A DNA stretch of 64,000 nucleotides from Rostratula benghalensis (GCA_013399305.1 VXAI01000035.1:1663297-1727296); one strand, 5' to 3'; counted from the stretch's first letter, positions 12,317 to 25,320 are shown. Translations and numbers: made by a program. The notes: generated from the sequence alone by a model not told the origin.

Positions 12317-13064
12317 GGACATGCTGCCACTTTGAAGGGGTATTTGAAGTGTTAAGTCCATTTCTATGATGCTTTAATACATTTTCTGTACTATTTTTTA
12401 AAGTTATTTTAATATTATTGTGCCACTCTGTTAAAAGGCCATAAAATATTTTAAAGAGCAATAAAAGTAAACACAAATGCTAAAAAGCCCATTCTTCTCT
12501 CTCCAACCCACAGAGAGAGGAAGAGACAGAGGATTTAGGCATAACAAAATTCATGGCAGCTGTGTAAATAAAATAAAAGAGCACACTGTTTTTCTGTTGA
12601 TGGTGATTCTTAACAGCTTGCTATCTAGCAGGAGCCCAAGGCAAGCTATGGGAAGGAAGCAGAAACACCGAAGGAGAGCACACAACGGAGGGTAAGGCTT
12701 TGCATCCTTCCTGAAAATGGGAATCCAAATAAAAGAACAGAGGAAGCCTTCCAGGGCAAGAGCCTTCATCCAGCAGACGTCACCTGCTGCAGGCATGAAC
12801 CAGCTATTACAAGCAGCTTTAATAAGGATGTACTCTTTGCCAAGCCAGAATGGGTTTTGGTAGGACCGATCCCCCTTCCTAAGATAACCTCCCTTTCCCT
12901 CTCTGGTTTTCCTTTGCTTTCTGCAAACCAGAAAGTTTTTAGCTCTGTGCTGGGTACCTGCTTATTGCTCACTGAAGTTTTGAAGAAGAGGGTTTAGAGA
13001 AGACATAACTTGACAAACTACAAGGTTTGTACTCCAGCCCACCCATGAGTTTCACTCAGTGTAG

Positions 13065-13086
13065 GAAAAGAAAAGAAAAGAAAAAA
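13065..13086. repeat. (GAAAA)n short microsatellite
   Basis: About four GAAAA units with an A-rich end. It is a purine-only stretch on the plus strand, an ordinary microsatellite. Confidence 0.8.
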
Positions 13087-13316
13087 GATGAAGACAGTCA
13101 GAGAGACTGCTTTCAAAAATCCGAGTAATGACTGTTGATGCTACTAAAAATAGAGACACAAACCCCTCTGCCAAAATGGGTTTATCTCAGATAAATTGGA
13201 TGCTCAATGTTGATGCTCTCTGCAGAAATTGACAATAGTTCTCATAAAAGAAAATAATGGATTTAAAGGCAACATCTCACATTTCTCCATTCTGTAAAAT
13301 ACTCCTGAGAATACTG

Positions 13317-13356
13317 TGGGGGTTTTTTTGGTTTTTTTTTGTTTGTTTTTTTTTTT
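13317..13356. repeat. T-rich/GT low-complexity tract
   Basis: A 40-bp run of T broken only by short G groups on the plus strand. It could be the antisense poly-A end of an old retroposed sequence, but no adjoining source sequence is visible. Confidence 0.7.
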
Positions 13357-15994
13357 ACCCCAGCCTGGGGCAGTGCAGGGAGCACAGCACCTTCCCACAC
13401 TGCACCTAATGGTGAGCAATGGTTGCTCTCAATGGTTCCCTCGGCCCAGGGCACCAAGGAGCTGGTAGAGACACTGTCAACCCGGCTGCCTTATTGAAAA
13501 AATATGAAAGCAGCATGGACTATTCTAGTTATAGGATCTTAAAATCTGAATTTTCAGCTAGGTCTACAGGTATGAGCTCAGAGGCCCTGGTCTGCTGCAG
13601 GGGATGAGCATGAAGCCCCATAATACAGCTCGTGTTTAGGTTTTAGTAATAATTATACAACAAAACCTCTACAACTGCCTCACCTGTTGGAGTTTTTGGA
13701 GATGTCAGGAATGTCACGGAGAGACTGCTTATTTTGCAAGATGCTGGTGCAGACTTTTCTTGCCTGGAAGAATGTTTCACCAATGAGCTCTTATAAATGT
13801 GGCGTTTCACTGGGGCACTGGGCGATGGCAGAAGTGACAAGAAACTTGCCTTCAAAAGCCAAGTTGTGAAAGAAGGGTGGAATAAATTCAGAACTGAGGT
13901 GAGGGAGAACTTAGTGGGAGCAAAACACAACTAATGATCAAGTTGATCCAACAGGTAATGAGCATCATAGAGGCTTCTTCAAGAGCTGGAGACCTCCTGG
14001 CTTATGTTATAAAGGGTTCCCAGGTAGGGAAAAAGTAGCAGGATCCTGCCCTCAGCATATGTAATGGGAACCACAAGCCCTCATCAGCTTTGCAAGGCCT
14101 CTGCTACCCCATTGCACCCCAACTTGATCCACACTGGGCAGGGTACACATCTCCCCTAACTCCTGATGAGTCTGCTGCAGTCTGTAATTGCAGCACACAC
14201 ACAGAAACCCATGTGTTACATGAGCAAAGCGCTCGACAATGTTTTTCTGGAAGTGACTTCATTTGCTCTGAGACCTTAATGCAGGATTTGGTTGTATTTA
14301 TTTATTTTTCCCTCTGTTTTCTTGTCCTAGACAACATATTTGCAGCTGCAAAGAGCTGATGACTCCCTTTGCTAAGGAGACTTTCTCCTGAGAGCCTCCT
14401 TTCAATGGTCTCCATTGTAACGATCTGGATTTTGCATTTCCACCGTCGCACTGACGAATGGAGCCCTGGTTCCTGGAGTTACTACAATGAGCACGGGGCA
14501 GAAATCACAGCCAAATTCACCAGCGCAGCTCACTGGCCTCTGATTTATTTCCCTCTGTGACCTCCACATGGCTGTGGTCCAGACGTGAGCCCACGTACCG
14601 CTGGAATCCTACCCATCATTTCGGGGTCTTTACTCATCATTTACTAGACTGTGCTCTCCGAGTTGTCAGTAGGGTTTCCAGGAGGCTCTCGTTGTGCTCA
14701 GCGGGGATTTGGCCACAGCTTTCCGGAAGGACAGGAATACTAAAAATACTGAAGTCCTCCAAGTTACTCACTTCAGCGTGTCTGTAAGGTCTGCGTATGG
14801 AAAATTATTTGTCATTTCCTTGCAGACGCTATTTTCAAAGGAGAAATATATCATTCTGGCAACAGCGCAGCACCGTGATTTAATAGTTTGTTTATCTCTC
14901 AGCCCAGCTCTGCTGTATAAGTTCAGGAATCTAGCCCTGTCCTTTCTTCCTATCCTTTTTTGTTAAGGAGCACACAGTTCTGGTCTAATAAGGCTTGTTC
15001 GTTGAACGAGATCCACTGACACGAATGAACCCTGGCTACCAAGGGAAATGGGGTTTGCTGTGCTCAGAGCTGCATCCAGTGGGATGAGGTTGTTTGAAAG
15101 CCTAGAGTGACTCCAGCAGCTAAAGTGATTTAGAGATGGGAGTTCATCGTACCGTTGCACTACCGAGACACAGTTGTAATGTTGGGCTGTAGAAGTGCCA
15201 GAGGAGAAAATTGATGTGGGAGAAGCTTCTTGGGGTAAAGAACCCATGAAAATAGTTTTCTTCACTCTTGTTAGCAGAGTAAGTGGAGGAAGGGATATGA
15301 GTAGGGTTTCCTTGAGAGCCACCAATTTTCTCCATTTCCCTTACCTCCAGCAGCCTCGAGTTCCATTCATATCTGTAGAACAGTAGCTCTCAGACCTGGC
15401 ACACAACTAACCCAGCTGAGAAGGGGAGACTGCAAACCAACCCTGGACCTGTACCAGCCATTCTTATTATGGGCATCCCTTGACATTCTTTATCCCTGGT
15501 CTTCTCAGTGGTATCAACCTCTAAAATCAGCCACACTTAGATGTATATATAGTTTTAGGATATTCTAAAGCAGTAAGAGCTTTCTCTCATTTAGCTCTTT
15601 TTTTTTTAGAGGCAGAATACTTTATTTTCTATGCTTTGTAAGAAGCAAAGTTACAAGGAGCCTGGTCTTGTGAGGACTTGAGGGCACTTTGCTTTGGTAA
15701 AGTTTGGCTTCAAAATATATATTGAGTCCCAGATTTGCTTTGAATAAAAGCTGAAGTGCCTGTGAGTTCTGGCTGCCAAAAAACCATGGATGTAGTCAGA
15801 CCTCTTACAGGACAAGTCAAATTACATCTTTGGAATGGGAACCAGACATTTCAGAGCTGAGACTGAAATTTGTTAGGAATCATGACAGAAGACCACAGAG
15901 TCCAGGACTCTGAATGGAATAAGTTAAATAACCTCCCAAAGCCCTGACAGGCCAACAGCCTCCTCCACCAAAACATTAAAGATGTCTCTTCACA

Positions 15995-16039
15995 NNNNNN
16001 NNNNNNNNNNNNNNNNNNNNNNNNNNNNNNNNNNNNNNN
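15995..16039. other. Assembly gap (45 N)
   Basis: Forty-five unknown bases, directly followed by an A-rich run with one G (16040-16061). The gap probably marks a poly-A or A-rich tract that sequencing could not resolve. Any open frame crossing it is an artefact. Confidence 0.98.
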
Positions 16040-16062
16040 AAAAAAAAGAAAAAAAAAAAAAG

Positions 16063-17100
16063 GTGCATTTTAGGGCTTGAGAGAGGTCTGCTTGCAGGAA
16101 TTCCTTTGTCCATTTGCCCAAAAGTCTCAGTATCAGTTACAGCCTGTGAAACACTCAAAGCTTTCTGGGCTTTTTTAGCCAGCAGATTCCCTCTCTCTGC
16201 TTCCAAGGATTATTTTTTCCCCATTAGAATACAAATTTTGGACAATTTCCCTCTCATTGTGCACAAGTGTAACAGATGATCTCTCACTGAATTATTTTAG
16301 AAATGCATTTATGGAGTCTGTTGTCTGGGATATAGAAGCTTCATCTTTCCTATGCTATATATTATCAAATATCACTATCAGGGTCCAAAGCATGAAAGAC
16401 TGCAACTGAGAAAACCTTCCACCAGGCAATCTGGACACTCCTGTACATCTGCACTGGGCTCATGATCTGCTTTGTATCTCTCTCAAGTGCCTCTTGCACG
16501 TGGAGGATGGAAAGCTATTGCTGATACCAGCTGAAGGAGATGCTACCATAGCTGAGGTGACAAAAGCTTACCCCTTTTGGTCACACCTGCTTCTCACTGA
16601 GGTCACAACCCTGGACTTTTCCATCAGCAGACACAATGCTGGTGATGCCATATGCTGTTGTGGTGTGGTGTTGCTTGCTGACCTGGTGACATCTTTGGAA
16701 AAGTCTGCAAAATGATGGTGATGGAAGAGAAGGGCCCCAGCCACGTGCATGCTCACCCTCCTGGTCTCCAGGTGCATTGGTTGGTTGTGTCCTGGCTCCT
16801 TGCTGGGAACTGACCTGAGTGTGATCTGTCTCCCATGCGTGCCCTGTTTCCTTGGGAAAGGAGGAGGCCACGGAACCTTTCTTGAGGTCCCTTGGGTACA
16901 CAAGCTTGAAACATGTGCTATGAGCCTCACCACGTCGAATCACTTGTGTCGTCTATTTTTCATCCATTGTGCTTGAGTCAGGCAAAGGAATGTCGTTACA
17001 AGGATTTATTTACAAAGAAAACAAAAAGAAATCACAAGCCCAATGCTCTGCAGTGGGTAGAATAGAAAATACACTGCCCAGAGCCAAGCAAATACTTCAG
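16063..17100. other. Unique sequence with a stop-poor patch
   Basis: No repeat or gene is recognised. Between about 16494 and 16976 several frames on both strands stay open together (two minus frames of ~120 codons and plus frames of 73 and 75 codons). Their translations show no known domain, and open frames in several registers at once argue for local composition rather than coding. Confidence 0.45.
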
Positions 17101-17194
17101 CTGATACTTAGTGTTCTCTTAGTGTTTAAAATTCTGCATGTTCAGGGCTGATACTTAGTGTTCTCTTAGTGTTTAAAATTCTGCATGTTCAGGG
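17101..17194. repeat. Perfect 47-bp tandem duplication
   Basis: Two identical, directly adjacent 47-bp units, 17101-17147 and 17148-17194, each beginning CTGATACTTAGTG and ending GCATGTTCAGGG. No difference between the copies is visible, so the duplication is recent or is an assembly artefact. Confidence 0.95.
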
Positions 17195-17959
17195 ATCTGG
17201 CCCCGGATGCTGAACTTAGTAGTCAATTCAGCCCCTCAGCACTGCTCAGGACATTCTTTTTGGTTTACAAGGAATCTTTATTGAAGCAGTGCAGGATGAT
17301 AAGCATTAATACAAAGGACATTCCTCTCCCATAACTTTAAAGAGAAACCATTAATACCCTTTGCAGAAATGTGTGCAATGTGAATTCCTGGAAGGGTGGG
17401 GCTGGAGGGAGAAAGGACCAAGAGATGAAAACCTGGGGAAATGGTGCAAAAACTGAAATATAAGCTGTATAGCGCATGATGTAGCTCTAGAGAAGCAAAG
17501 TGTCATGGGTGAAAAGAAAGCACTGGGGAGTCACAATTAGCAATGTGTCCAACTTGATTATCCTGCCCTTAGCTATTGTCCCATGTACTGACCACCACAG
17601 ATGCTGCTGGTCACGTTCAGCCCATTCCCTTCCCCACTCATTGTCCTCTGTCCTGCCCCAGTGTTTATTGGTCCTGGAACAGTCTTGCTGCAGCCCTCTC
17701 CTATTGGATGGACTGTTGGACGCACAACCATCCAGTGGGCAGAGAGCTTGTGGAGAGCAAGGACCAGAAACGTTTGCAAACATGGTAGCAATGAGAACAT
17801 CGTCCCTGCATCGGTTTGTTGCTGTTGCAAGGAAAATCTCTTCTGGAGGCTGTGCTCTGAGTGCTAGTCCTGCAGCGTAGCAGTCTAACCATGCCCAGGG
17901 CTAACCCCAGGCTGTGGAAACAAGAACAAGTGCTTCAGGACTTCTTGCCACGTGCTATT
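17195..17959. other. Unique sequence with a stop-poor patch
   Basis: No known repeat is seen up to the CR1 at 17960. In 17487-17892 up to six overlapping frames lack stops (the longest has 126 codons on plus and 98 on minus). None resembles a protein I know. There is no intron-exon structure that I can support. Confidence 0.45.
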
Positions 17960-18480
17960 GAATCATAGAATCATAGAATTGTTTAGGTTGGAAAAGACCT
18001 TTAAGATGGTCAAGTTCAACCATTAACCTAGCACTGCCAAGTCCACCACTAAACCATATCCCTAAACACTCTGCGAACCCATCTTTTAAATACCTTCAGG
18101 GATGGTGACTCAACCACATCCCTGGGCAGGCCGTTCCAATGCTTTAATAACACTTTTGATGAAGAATTTTTTGCTGATGTCCAATCTAAACCTCCCCTGC
18201 TGCAACTTGAGGCTGTTAACCTCTTGACCTATCACTTGTTACGAGAAGAGGCTGACCCCCACCTCACTACAACCTTCTTTCATGCGGTTGTAATGAGTGT
18301 TAAGGTCTCCTCCTCAGCATCCTTTTCTCCAGCCTAAACAACCCCAGCTCCCTCAGCTGCTCCTCATAAGACTTATGCTCCAGGCCCTTCACCAGCTTCA
18401 TTGCCCTTCTCTGGACCCCCTCCAACACCTCAGTTGCCCTGAGACAGCCAGTCCATTGGGGCACGGAACCCAGGGCCAAG
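17960..18480 (-). mobile_element. CR1 LINE, 5'-truncated, minus strand
   Basis: The plus strand begins with two CATAGAAT units and TTTAGGTTGGAAAAGACC, the reverse complement of a CR1 3' tail. It continues through TCCCTGGGCAGGCCGTTCC, AATGCTTTAATAACAC and CTCCAGCCTAAACAACCCC to TTGCCCTTCTCTGGACCCCC near 18420. These are the reverse complements of CR1 ORF2 C-terminal blocks. The right (5') end is diffuse; CR1-like similarity fades by about 18480. ORF2 is broken by many changes, so this is one of the older copies. Confidence 0.93.
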
Positions 18481-18539
18481 AGTAGGAGAGCAGGAAGAGA
18501 GGAGACAAAGATGTGAGGAATCAGAAAGGCAATTAGCCA

Positions 18540-18900
18540 CAGCCTCCGATAAGAGTGAAATATTCCATCTGGCTTTGTTTTAATGTCATTGATCTAAACC
18601 AGAGACGCAACAATTTCCAGTGCAAAAGTTTACGGCCATAATCTCTGTTTGTTGGTGGAAACGGCTCCTCGGACTTCAGAGCGGGAGCCTGCCATGTTGG
18701 TGCAGTTTATCTTCTGGTGAGCAAAAGACTTCAAGGAGATCGCTTTAACAAGGGGTTAGTAAACTTCACAGTTGTCTGCAGTATTTTATTGGAGGTTGGA
18801 GAGGCTGTTCAAACATCTGTTCGGAAAAGTAAACAAACAGCCCTGCCACCTCGGTTCTAGCTGACTCATGGTTTTTGTGAAGGAGGTGATCAATGGACTT
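18540..18900. promoter_or_regulatory. Possible enhancer-like stretch (motif clustering only)
   Basis: Unique sequence just right of a CR1. It contains CGATAAG and TTATCTTC (GATA-type), GTAAACAAACA (18829-18839, forkhead-type) and TGACTCA (18862-18868, AP-1-type). Such short words are common by chance. I list it only as a candidate; nothing shows activity or conservation. Confidence 0.15.
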
Positions 18901-19496
18901 AAATCACAAGTTGAAAGTGCAGCCTAGCTCCTAGGGTATAAGGAAATAAGAGGATGAGGAGGGTTTGGAGCCTCTGTGCTTTCAAGTTCTGGCCCTCTCC
19001 ATTGCAGTCATACTTTAAAGTCACATGCCAGAAAGGAGATGTTGTGATGGTTGCTTCTCAGAATGAACATACTCGGTCAGGAGCAAGGATACAGCGGAGA
19101 ACTGGGAAAATACACCTTTGTAAACAACAATGTTTTATAGCCATTAAAGGAACTGTGTGTACCAAAAATCCTCTGCCTGTATTCAAGCATGCCCTGCTCG
19201 CTGAAGCAAACCAACAGGGAATTTCCTCATTGGAGGAAAGGATTCGGATGATTTAATTTGTACAAAACAGTTCACCTAATCCATATTTCCCTGGAATGAA
19301 GAGATAGAATATAGACTGTGGTAGGAAATTAAATGCAAGAGGAACTATAGGTTGAGTCAGTGAGATTTCTTCTGTGCGTAACAATGAAATACATTAGAAA
19401 ACCTTAACTTTGCTATCAGTCACCGTAGAGACAGTTTAAAATAGAGATCCTGCCTGACACAAATTTCCAGTGTAGCGTTATTGTAAGAATCCTGCA

Positions 19497-19543
19497 CTAT
19501 GTATATATATATTAAATGTGGGTATATACATACACATATATCT
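19497..19543. repeat. TA-rich microsatellite-like patch
   Basis: A degenerate TA/CA dinucleotide patch with an 11-13-bp pure TA core near 19502-19512. Short and imperfect. Confidence 0.7.
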
Positions 19544-22500
19544 CACCACAGAAATCCAGACATTCGACACTGGAAAAATGTGTGTCACCCAAATGAAAGG
19601 GTAGAAATGTGCAGGGTGCAAAAGCATTAGTGATATTATCTCTTATCCAAGTGCCAGCCCTGCCAGCAGCTGGGAACACGAGCTCCATGGGGGTTTGAGG
19701 TCAACAGAAGAAGAAGCCCATACGGGTAACCTAATAGTGCAGTATAGGCAGGAATGATTTTCACTGTACAAAGGGCAATTTCATGGTCATCTCCCTTGGA
19801 AAGCTGGTGGGAGGTAAAAGTTGAACTGCTATTTGTGTCTTTGAAAACCTCTCCTGTAATATTTAGACAGAATGGCGACAGGGTTTTAAAAAAAAACAGG
19901 TCTTTAAAAAACACCCCAAAACAGGCAAAGGTGGAACTGTCGAGCTGTCCAAGGATAGGAAAGTCTATCAGTTGAACAAGAGAAAATTCTTACATGTTGA
20001 TCTGTAGAGCAATGTGCCTTTGAATAAACTACCCTCATCAGTGCTCGTGGCTACAGGGGTGTTCCCTTAATGTTAGGTGAGCCCCCAGGTGACATGCAAT
20101 GTGCTCTGTGTTTCAGAACACTCCAGAAGATCACTGATATGATCACCAGGGATATAGGTACCTCGACTACAGCGATCAACAAACTTAGCCCTGAACCTCA
20201 GGGGCTTAGTATCTTTCTTTTGTGCAAGAGCAAATGGTGTTACCAGAAGAAAACGTGCGTTTCTCCTTGTAAGGATGACTTTGCTCACTCTCCTGGCAGA
20301 AGCTAGGCATGCAAAGTCCTTTTCTTCCTGCAGATATTCTCTCTTTCAATAGATTTTGTAACATGTAGTAATCTTATTTTGCCAGGTAGGTTGTTTTTCC
20401 AAAGAAAACAGGGCTTTTCCCTCTAAAAGACTGCTTCTTTAAGATGAAGACTGCTTTTTTCTACAGAAAAAAACAAAGCCTGGGCTGGGGCAGTAAATCT
20501 TCTAGGAAATTCAAGGGCTGATTCATTCTTCTGGTTGCCTTTGGTGCCAGGGGCCTCACGTCTCTTAGGCTTCCCGTTACACATGGACATCACCTTCTTG
20601 CCCCTTGCAGAAGGCTTTCACCAGTGCTCAGGGACATCAAGATGTCCCTTGTATCATGGCTTTGCACCCTACCCCAGGAGAGGAGGAGGAAAAAGATGAG
20701 GAAGAGGAGAAGAAGGTAGAGGTGATAATTTGTGCTGGGTGAATGTCAGCCCCTGGGTTTTAGACTACTATCCCAAATCTTTCTGAAAATTGAACAACTG
20801 GGTTAATAACAGGAAGCCAGGAGCTGGCAAATTACCATTCTTATAATCAGAACAGGAGGCTGAGAGACGAAGTTGTGTTTTGGCAATGATATCTAATTTC
20901 CATGCCTCATTAAAACAACGTGTCTTATTCATATATTTTTAAGGCTGCTTTTCATGTAAAGAATAATAGAGCAGGTGCCCCCTTTTATGAGGCATTAAAG
21001 CATTTTGCCTGAGCGGTTTTGTGTTGCTGGAGGAAGCGGGTTTATTCAAAGTGCCTGGGTAAACAGGGTACCAGTCCTGTATCCCTCTGATACCAGGCTC
21101 TTACGGGAAAAGACATGAAACACGTCACTTCCATGGTGTGTCTCTGGGCTCAGGTCCGAGTCAGCATAACGACTGTCCCAGGAGCCATTTCATCATGCAT
21201 CATGTCCCCTGCATTGTTTCTTTCTTTTTTTTTTTTCCCCAGAAGAGGCTCAACATTTTAATGTGGGAATGGCTCACCAAGAGGGATAAATGTGGGCTTA
21301 GGTATCAGGGAGCAGGAAGGTCCCAGGCCACTGTGCAGTTCAATGGGCGGCTGGACCTGGCTCAGTCACCAACCCATATCCCATCTCTGCAGGAGAGACA
21401 TTGTGTGTCCAATATCAGAAATAATGTTGGTCAAAACTTTTCCTACAGCTAGGGCACCTTAAGGGCAATGCAGGTCTGCAGAGAGCTTTCTCCTTTCCTC
21501 ATTGAGGACAGAATAATTGGTCTTGTAGAAGGAAAATGTACATTTAAGCTGATTTGTTGAGTACATTGTGACTTTTCCCGACAGCAGTCCTCCTTGGTGG
21601 AAACCCTGGTCTCCTTCCTACCTGGCTGCAGCCCTTCCACCCAGGGGACTGAAAGATGTGGTGGGCAGCAGAAGCCCTGCACAATCCACACGGTGTTTTG
21701 CAAAGGCAGCTCAAAGTTATGTGCAGAGACACAACAGTGATAAGACAGAAGTAAGAATGACCGAAAGCCTGGGTTACCGAAGGTGTGGGTCATAATGATC
21801 CCACAACAACATTTACACAGCGTTTCTGGAACACAATCTTTGAAGGGATAAGGCTCTATTTTGACTGAATTTGGGCTGAAGGCTGTTGTGGTGGATTTCT
21901 TTGCTAGGGTCCAAGCGTCAATGTGTTGGGCAGAAGCCTTTTGCTGCAAAATAGCAGGACTCGAGGCAACGTGAACTGTGCGATAGAAAACACCAAAAAA
22001 ATAATTGGCATAACGTTCATCCAAATAGGGGCTTTATCCTTTGAGTTATGTAGATAGGTGGAGGCCAAGCACGTGTCTTCATCAAGCACTTCTATAACAT
22101 GACTTGAACCAAAAAAGGTTTGGGCTGAGCAATTTAGGAGCAAGGAGGAAATCCTGAAAAATCTAAGTTGTCCATTTTATATATGAACTAGACAGCCTTG
22201 CACAGATAGGAGTCTGGTCCATGAGGTCCAGCACCTTTTGCTAGACAATATATTGACTGTCTGTACAATGCTGTAAAATATCCTGTCTGCTTTATCTTGG
22301 GTGGAGCAATAAAGGAAGGAAAGTCACAATAGCTCTCCTCCCTTTATCAAAATAGCCTGTGCCTATCTAAGAATCAAGGATAAATTAATAATAGCGATCC
22401 TTTGGGATTTGGGCTGCTGCTAGAAGCCAGTGGGCGACATGGTGAATATGCATACTTGAATATCCTCCAAGCATTTAACACCCTCTGATTTGGACAACAT

Positions 22501-23233
22501 GTCTGTGCAGCATCCCTCCAACCAGTTCCTGTGCAGCCTCATAAAACACGTAAACACAGTGCTCTTTTCTTGAAAGCCTCTCCTTCCTTTCCTATTAGTT
22601 TTTATAACCTTTGCATCCTCTGCTGCTCTCCTCTCATAGAAGATCCAGCGCCTTCCAGCCTGCAGCCTCCCACAGTCCCTGTTGAAGATGGGGAAGGGCA
22701 CCTTCTGCTTGTCCTCGATGGGTTTCTTCTTTTTTCAGCAGCTGAAAGCTAGCCCTCCTGAACGTCTCATTTGCACTTGGCCACATATTTACTCACATTT
22801 AATTTGGCGGCACTGAATATTTATGCATTTCCTGAATATAAAAATAACACCGTGGAGTTTTTCTTCTCCATGGAAAGAAGAATTAAAACTTGAGTTGCTG
22901 TAAGATTCCTAAGCAAAACTGAGAGAAAATTTTTGGAGATGATGAGAGAAAGGACAAGAAGGACTGAGTGACCATGGCCAGCACAAAGGTGCGCACACCA
23001 CAGGCACACTTCACACCCACCCCAAGGCTGGGGGTGTTTTGTGAGGAGCAGACAGACCTAAAGGGGTTTTGTCCTCAGGATGGCTCAGCCAAGTGATATG
23101 GCACCTTAGAACCAGGGCTGACTGCTGTCTCATGGGCTGTCGTGCAGAGAAATCAAACAAAACGTGAACCATCTGTGGTGCCGACACCTCGCAGAGCCGT
23201 CAGCCACGAGCCCTGCCCAGGGGTCCCTCCCAT

Positions 23234-23261
23234 GATGGGTGATGGGTGATGGGTGATGGGT
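23234..23261. repeat. (GATGGGT)4 heptamer repeat
   Basis: Four perfect head-to-tail copies of GATGGGT. A short minisatellite-like array that may vary in copy number. Confidence 0.9.
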
Positions 23262-24699
23262 GAAATAGAGAGGGAAAGCTGCTGCAGAATGAGACCCCAT
23301 AGGTGGCTAAGCAGCAACTGATTTTATTGCATGGTGCCTTTTATGTAGGCTAGCCTGGTTTATTTTATACCTCCAACTTGCCCTTTTGTGCGTGCATATG
23401 AGAGAAGTACCTTTTTTGGAAGGACTTGGCTGAAGTGAAGTTGCTGAGCAAGGAAGAGGAGCAAGCCAAGCAGAGCAGGGTGGTGGGCCAAGTTCATAAA
23501 CAAAGTGTTAGCGAAGAGAGGAAGGCTTTCTCTACATGAGAGAGACAAAACCAGCCTCTTCAGGTAGGTCATAGGACATGGGGGCACCAACAGGAACATC
23601 TGCCCTGTGTGAATGGGATATCAAGAGCTCAGCAGTGGAAAATATCCTTTAATTTAAAAGACACTGATTCTGTCTAAATTACAGAAAAAAAAACCCCTCA
23701 AGTCCCAGAAATCCCTGGACAAATCTAAACTGAGCTATGGGCAGGTCAGAAGTTCCACCGAGGGTTAATAATAATTATTTGTCGCTGTGTGTGGCTTGAT
23801 GGGAGAAAATCAATTATAAGGATGCTCCTCACCTCATGTAGACTGAAATACAAATGAGAGGAAAGGTTTGCTCTCTTGAGGACCTGGTGGGTCTGGTTAA
23901 ATGGAGAGTGCTCCACAAATTTCCTGGGCACAGGAGGGGGCATGAGGAAGAACTGTGCCTCAGAGGAGCAACCATTCCTGCACTCTCCCCTATGATAATG
24001 CATTTTTTTTTTTTTTACCCCTCCTTCATCAGGATTTTTTGCAGCTGATACCATCTGACCCTAATTCACTATGAAGGCATAACTCACCCATGCCTTTCTC
24101 CAGGGTCCTCCAAATCCAAAGCAGCGGAGGTGACTGAGCCCTGTGTTTAGGCAGCGATAGGTACACGTGGCTGTTACTGTTTTAAGGGGTACAGCATCCC
24201 AAGAAGGAGAGAAAAAAAAAAAAAAAGAAAAACCAAGGACATTTTATCATGATTTATGCAACTGATATGAAATATTTGTTATACATTTCCTTGGGGATGT
24301 ATTTGGGTTCAAAACCTGTGATACCAGCTGATAATGAGTTACACATTTATTTTGAAACAATGCAGACCAACGTTAATTGGAAGCACGTTCTGTTTGAGTG
24401 AGCAGGTACAATAACTCCAAAATATTCACTGGCAGGCTTCTGCAACGATATTAATCAAAGCACTTTTTCTAAGCTGAGAAAAAGTCCACGCAGCAGTGAT
24501 CAGGTATTGTAAAAAACAAAGCAACAATCAACCAGGACCAGCCAAGGAGATTTTTCTTTTCTAGGACTGTTATTATTTTCATCAAAAAAATAAAAAAGCT
24601 TTCAACCGGGGCTAGTAAATTTTTTTTTGTCAGATGAAAACTTCTAGTGATTTCAGGAAATGTCAATTTTTTTCCCCTGTGGAAAGCAGGCCTTTTTTG

Positions 24700-24722
24700 T
24701 TTTTTTTTAAAAAAAAAAAAAA
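24700..24722. repeat. T9-A14 palindromic homopolymer pair
   Basis: Nine T directly followed by fourteen A, giving a self-complementary AT tract with no spacer. Confidence 0.9.
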
Positions 24723-25320
24723 GTGATTGAAGTTATAAGCCTGACTGGAAATTTGTGACTAGTTTTTAATACGTGTTCTTTCTGCTCTCCCTGGCAATTG
24801 CAAGCAGTAACTCGTCGTGCCGTGGCCCAACCGCAACCGTGTGAGATCGAAGGAATGGAGAGACGTGAAGAAAACGGAGACACAACGAGGTTTTTTCAGC
24901 AGCTGTCGCTACAAAGCCAGCGGAGCTGAAAGCCTGACACCCCCCTTCATCATCGTCACTTGTGTTATATTACCCTGCACGATCACGCAAGGGGAGCCAA
25001 GGCTGCAACTGACGGCAACATGGTGTACCAAGAGACACGAGGAGAGACTGTTAGATCTCTTGGGTTGGGAGTTAATGTTATCTACAGCAGGTCTGTGGGG
25101 ACTGTCGTTATGCAGAAAAATAAGACAACTCTCAACATGGCACATCAAGTGCAGAAAACTCTGACAGCACTGTGCTAAATAGACAGACAGATGCCAACAC
25201 TTAAAAGTAAAAACAATCTAGATTTTTTTAAGATAACAAAGAGATCTGCCTATTATCTTTCCACTATCTATATAGAGAAATGGATAGCAACTGTATACAT
25301 GAGTGTAGATGATGTAGGGG

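Larger units (their letters stand above)
10980..15994. other. Unique non-coding sequence
   Basis: No gene or interspersed repeat is recognised in these 5 kb. A GAAAA-type run lies at 13065-13086 and a GT-rich T tract at 13317-13356. An AT-rich segment with a perfect hairpin is listed separately at 12298-12316. The many short open frames have no recognisable domain. Confidence 0.55.
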
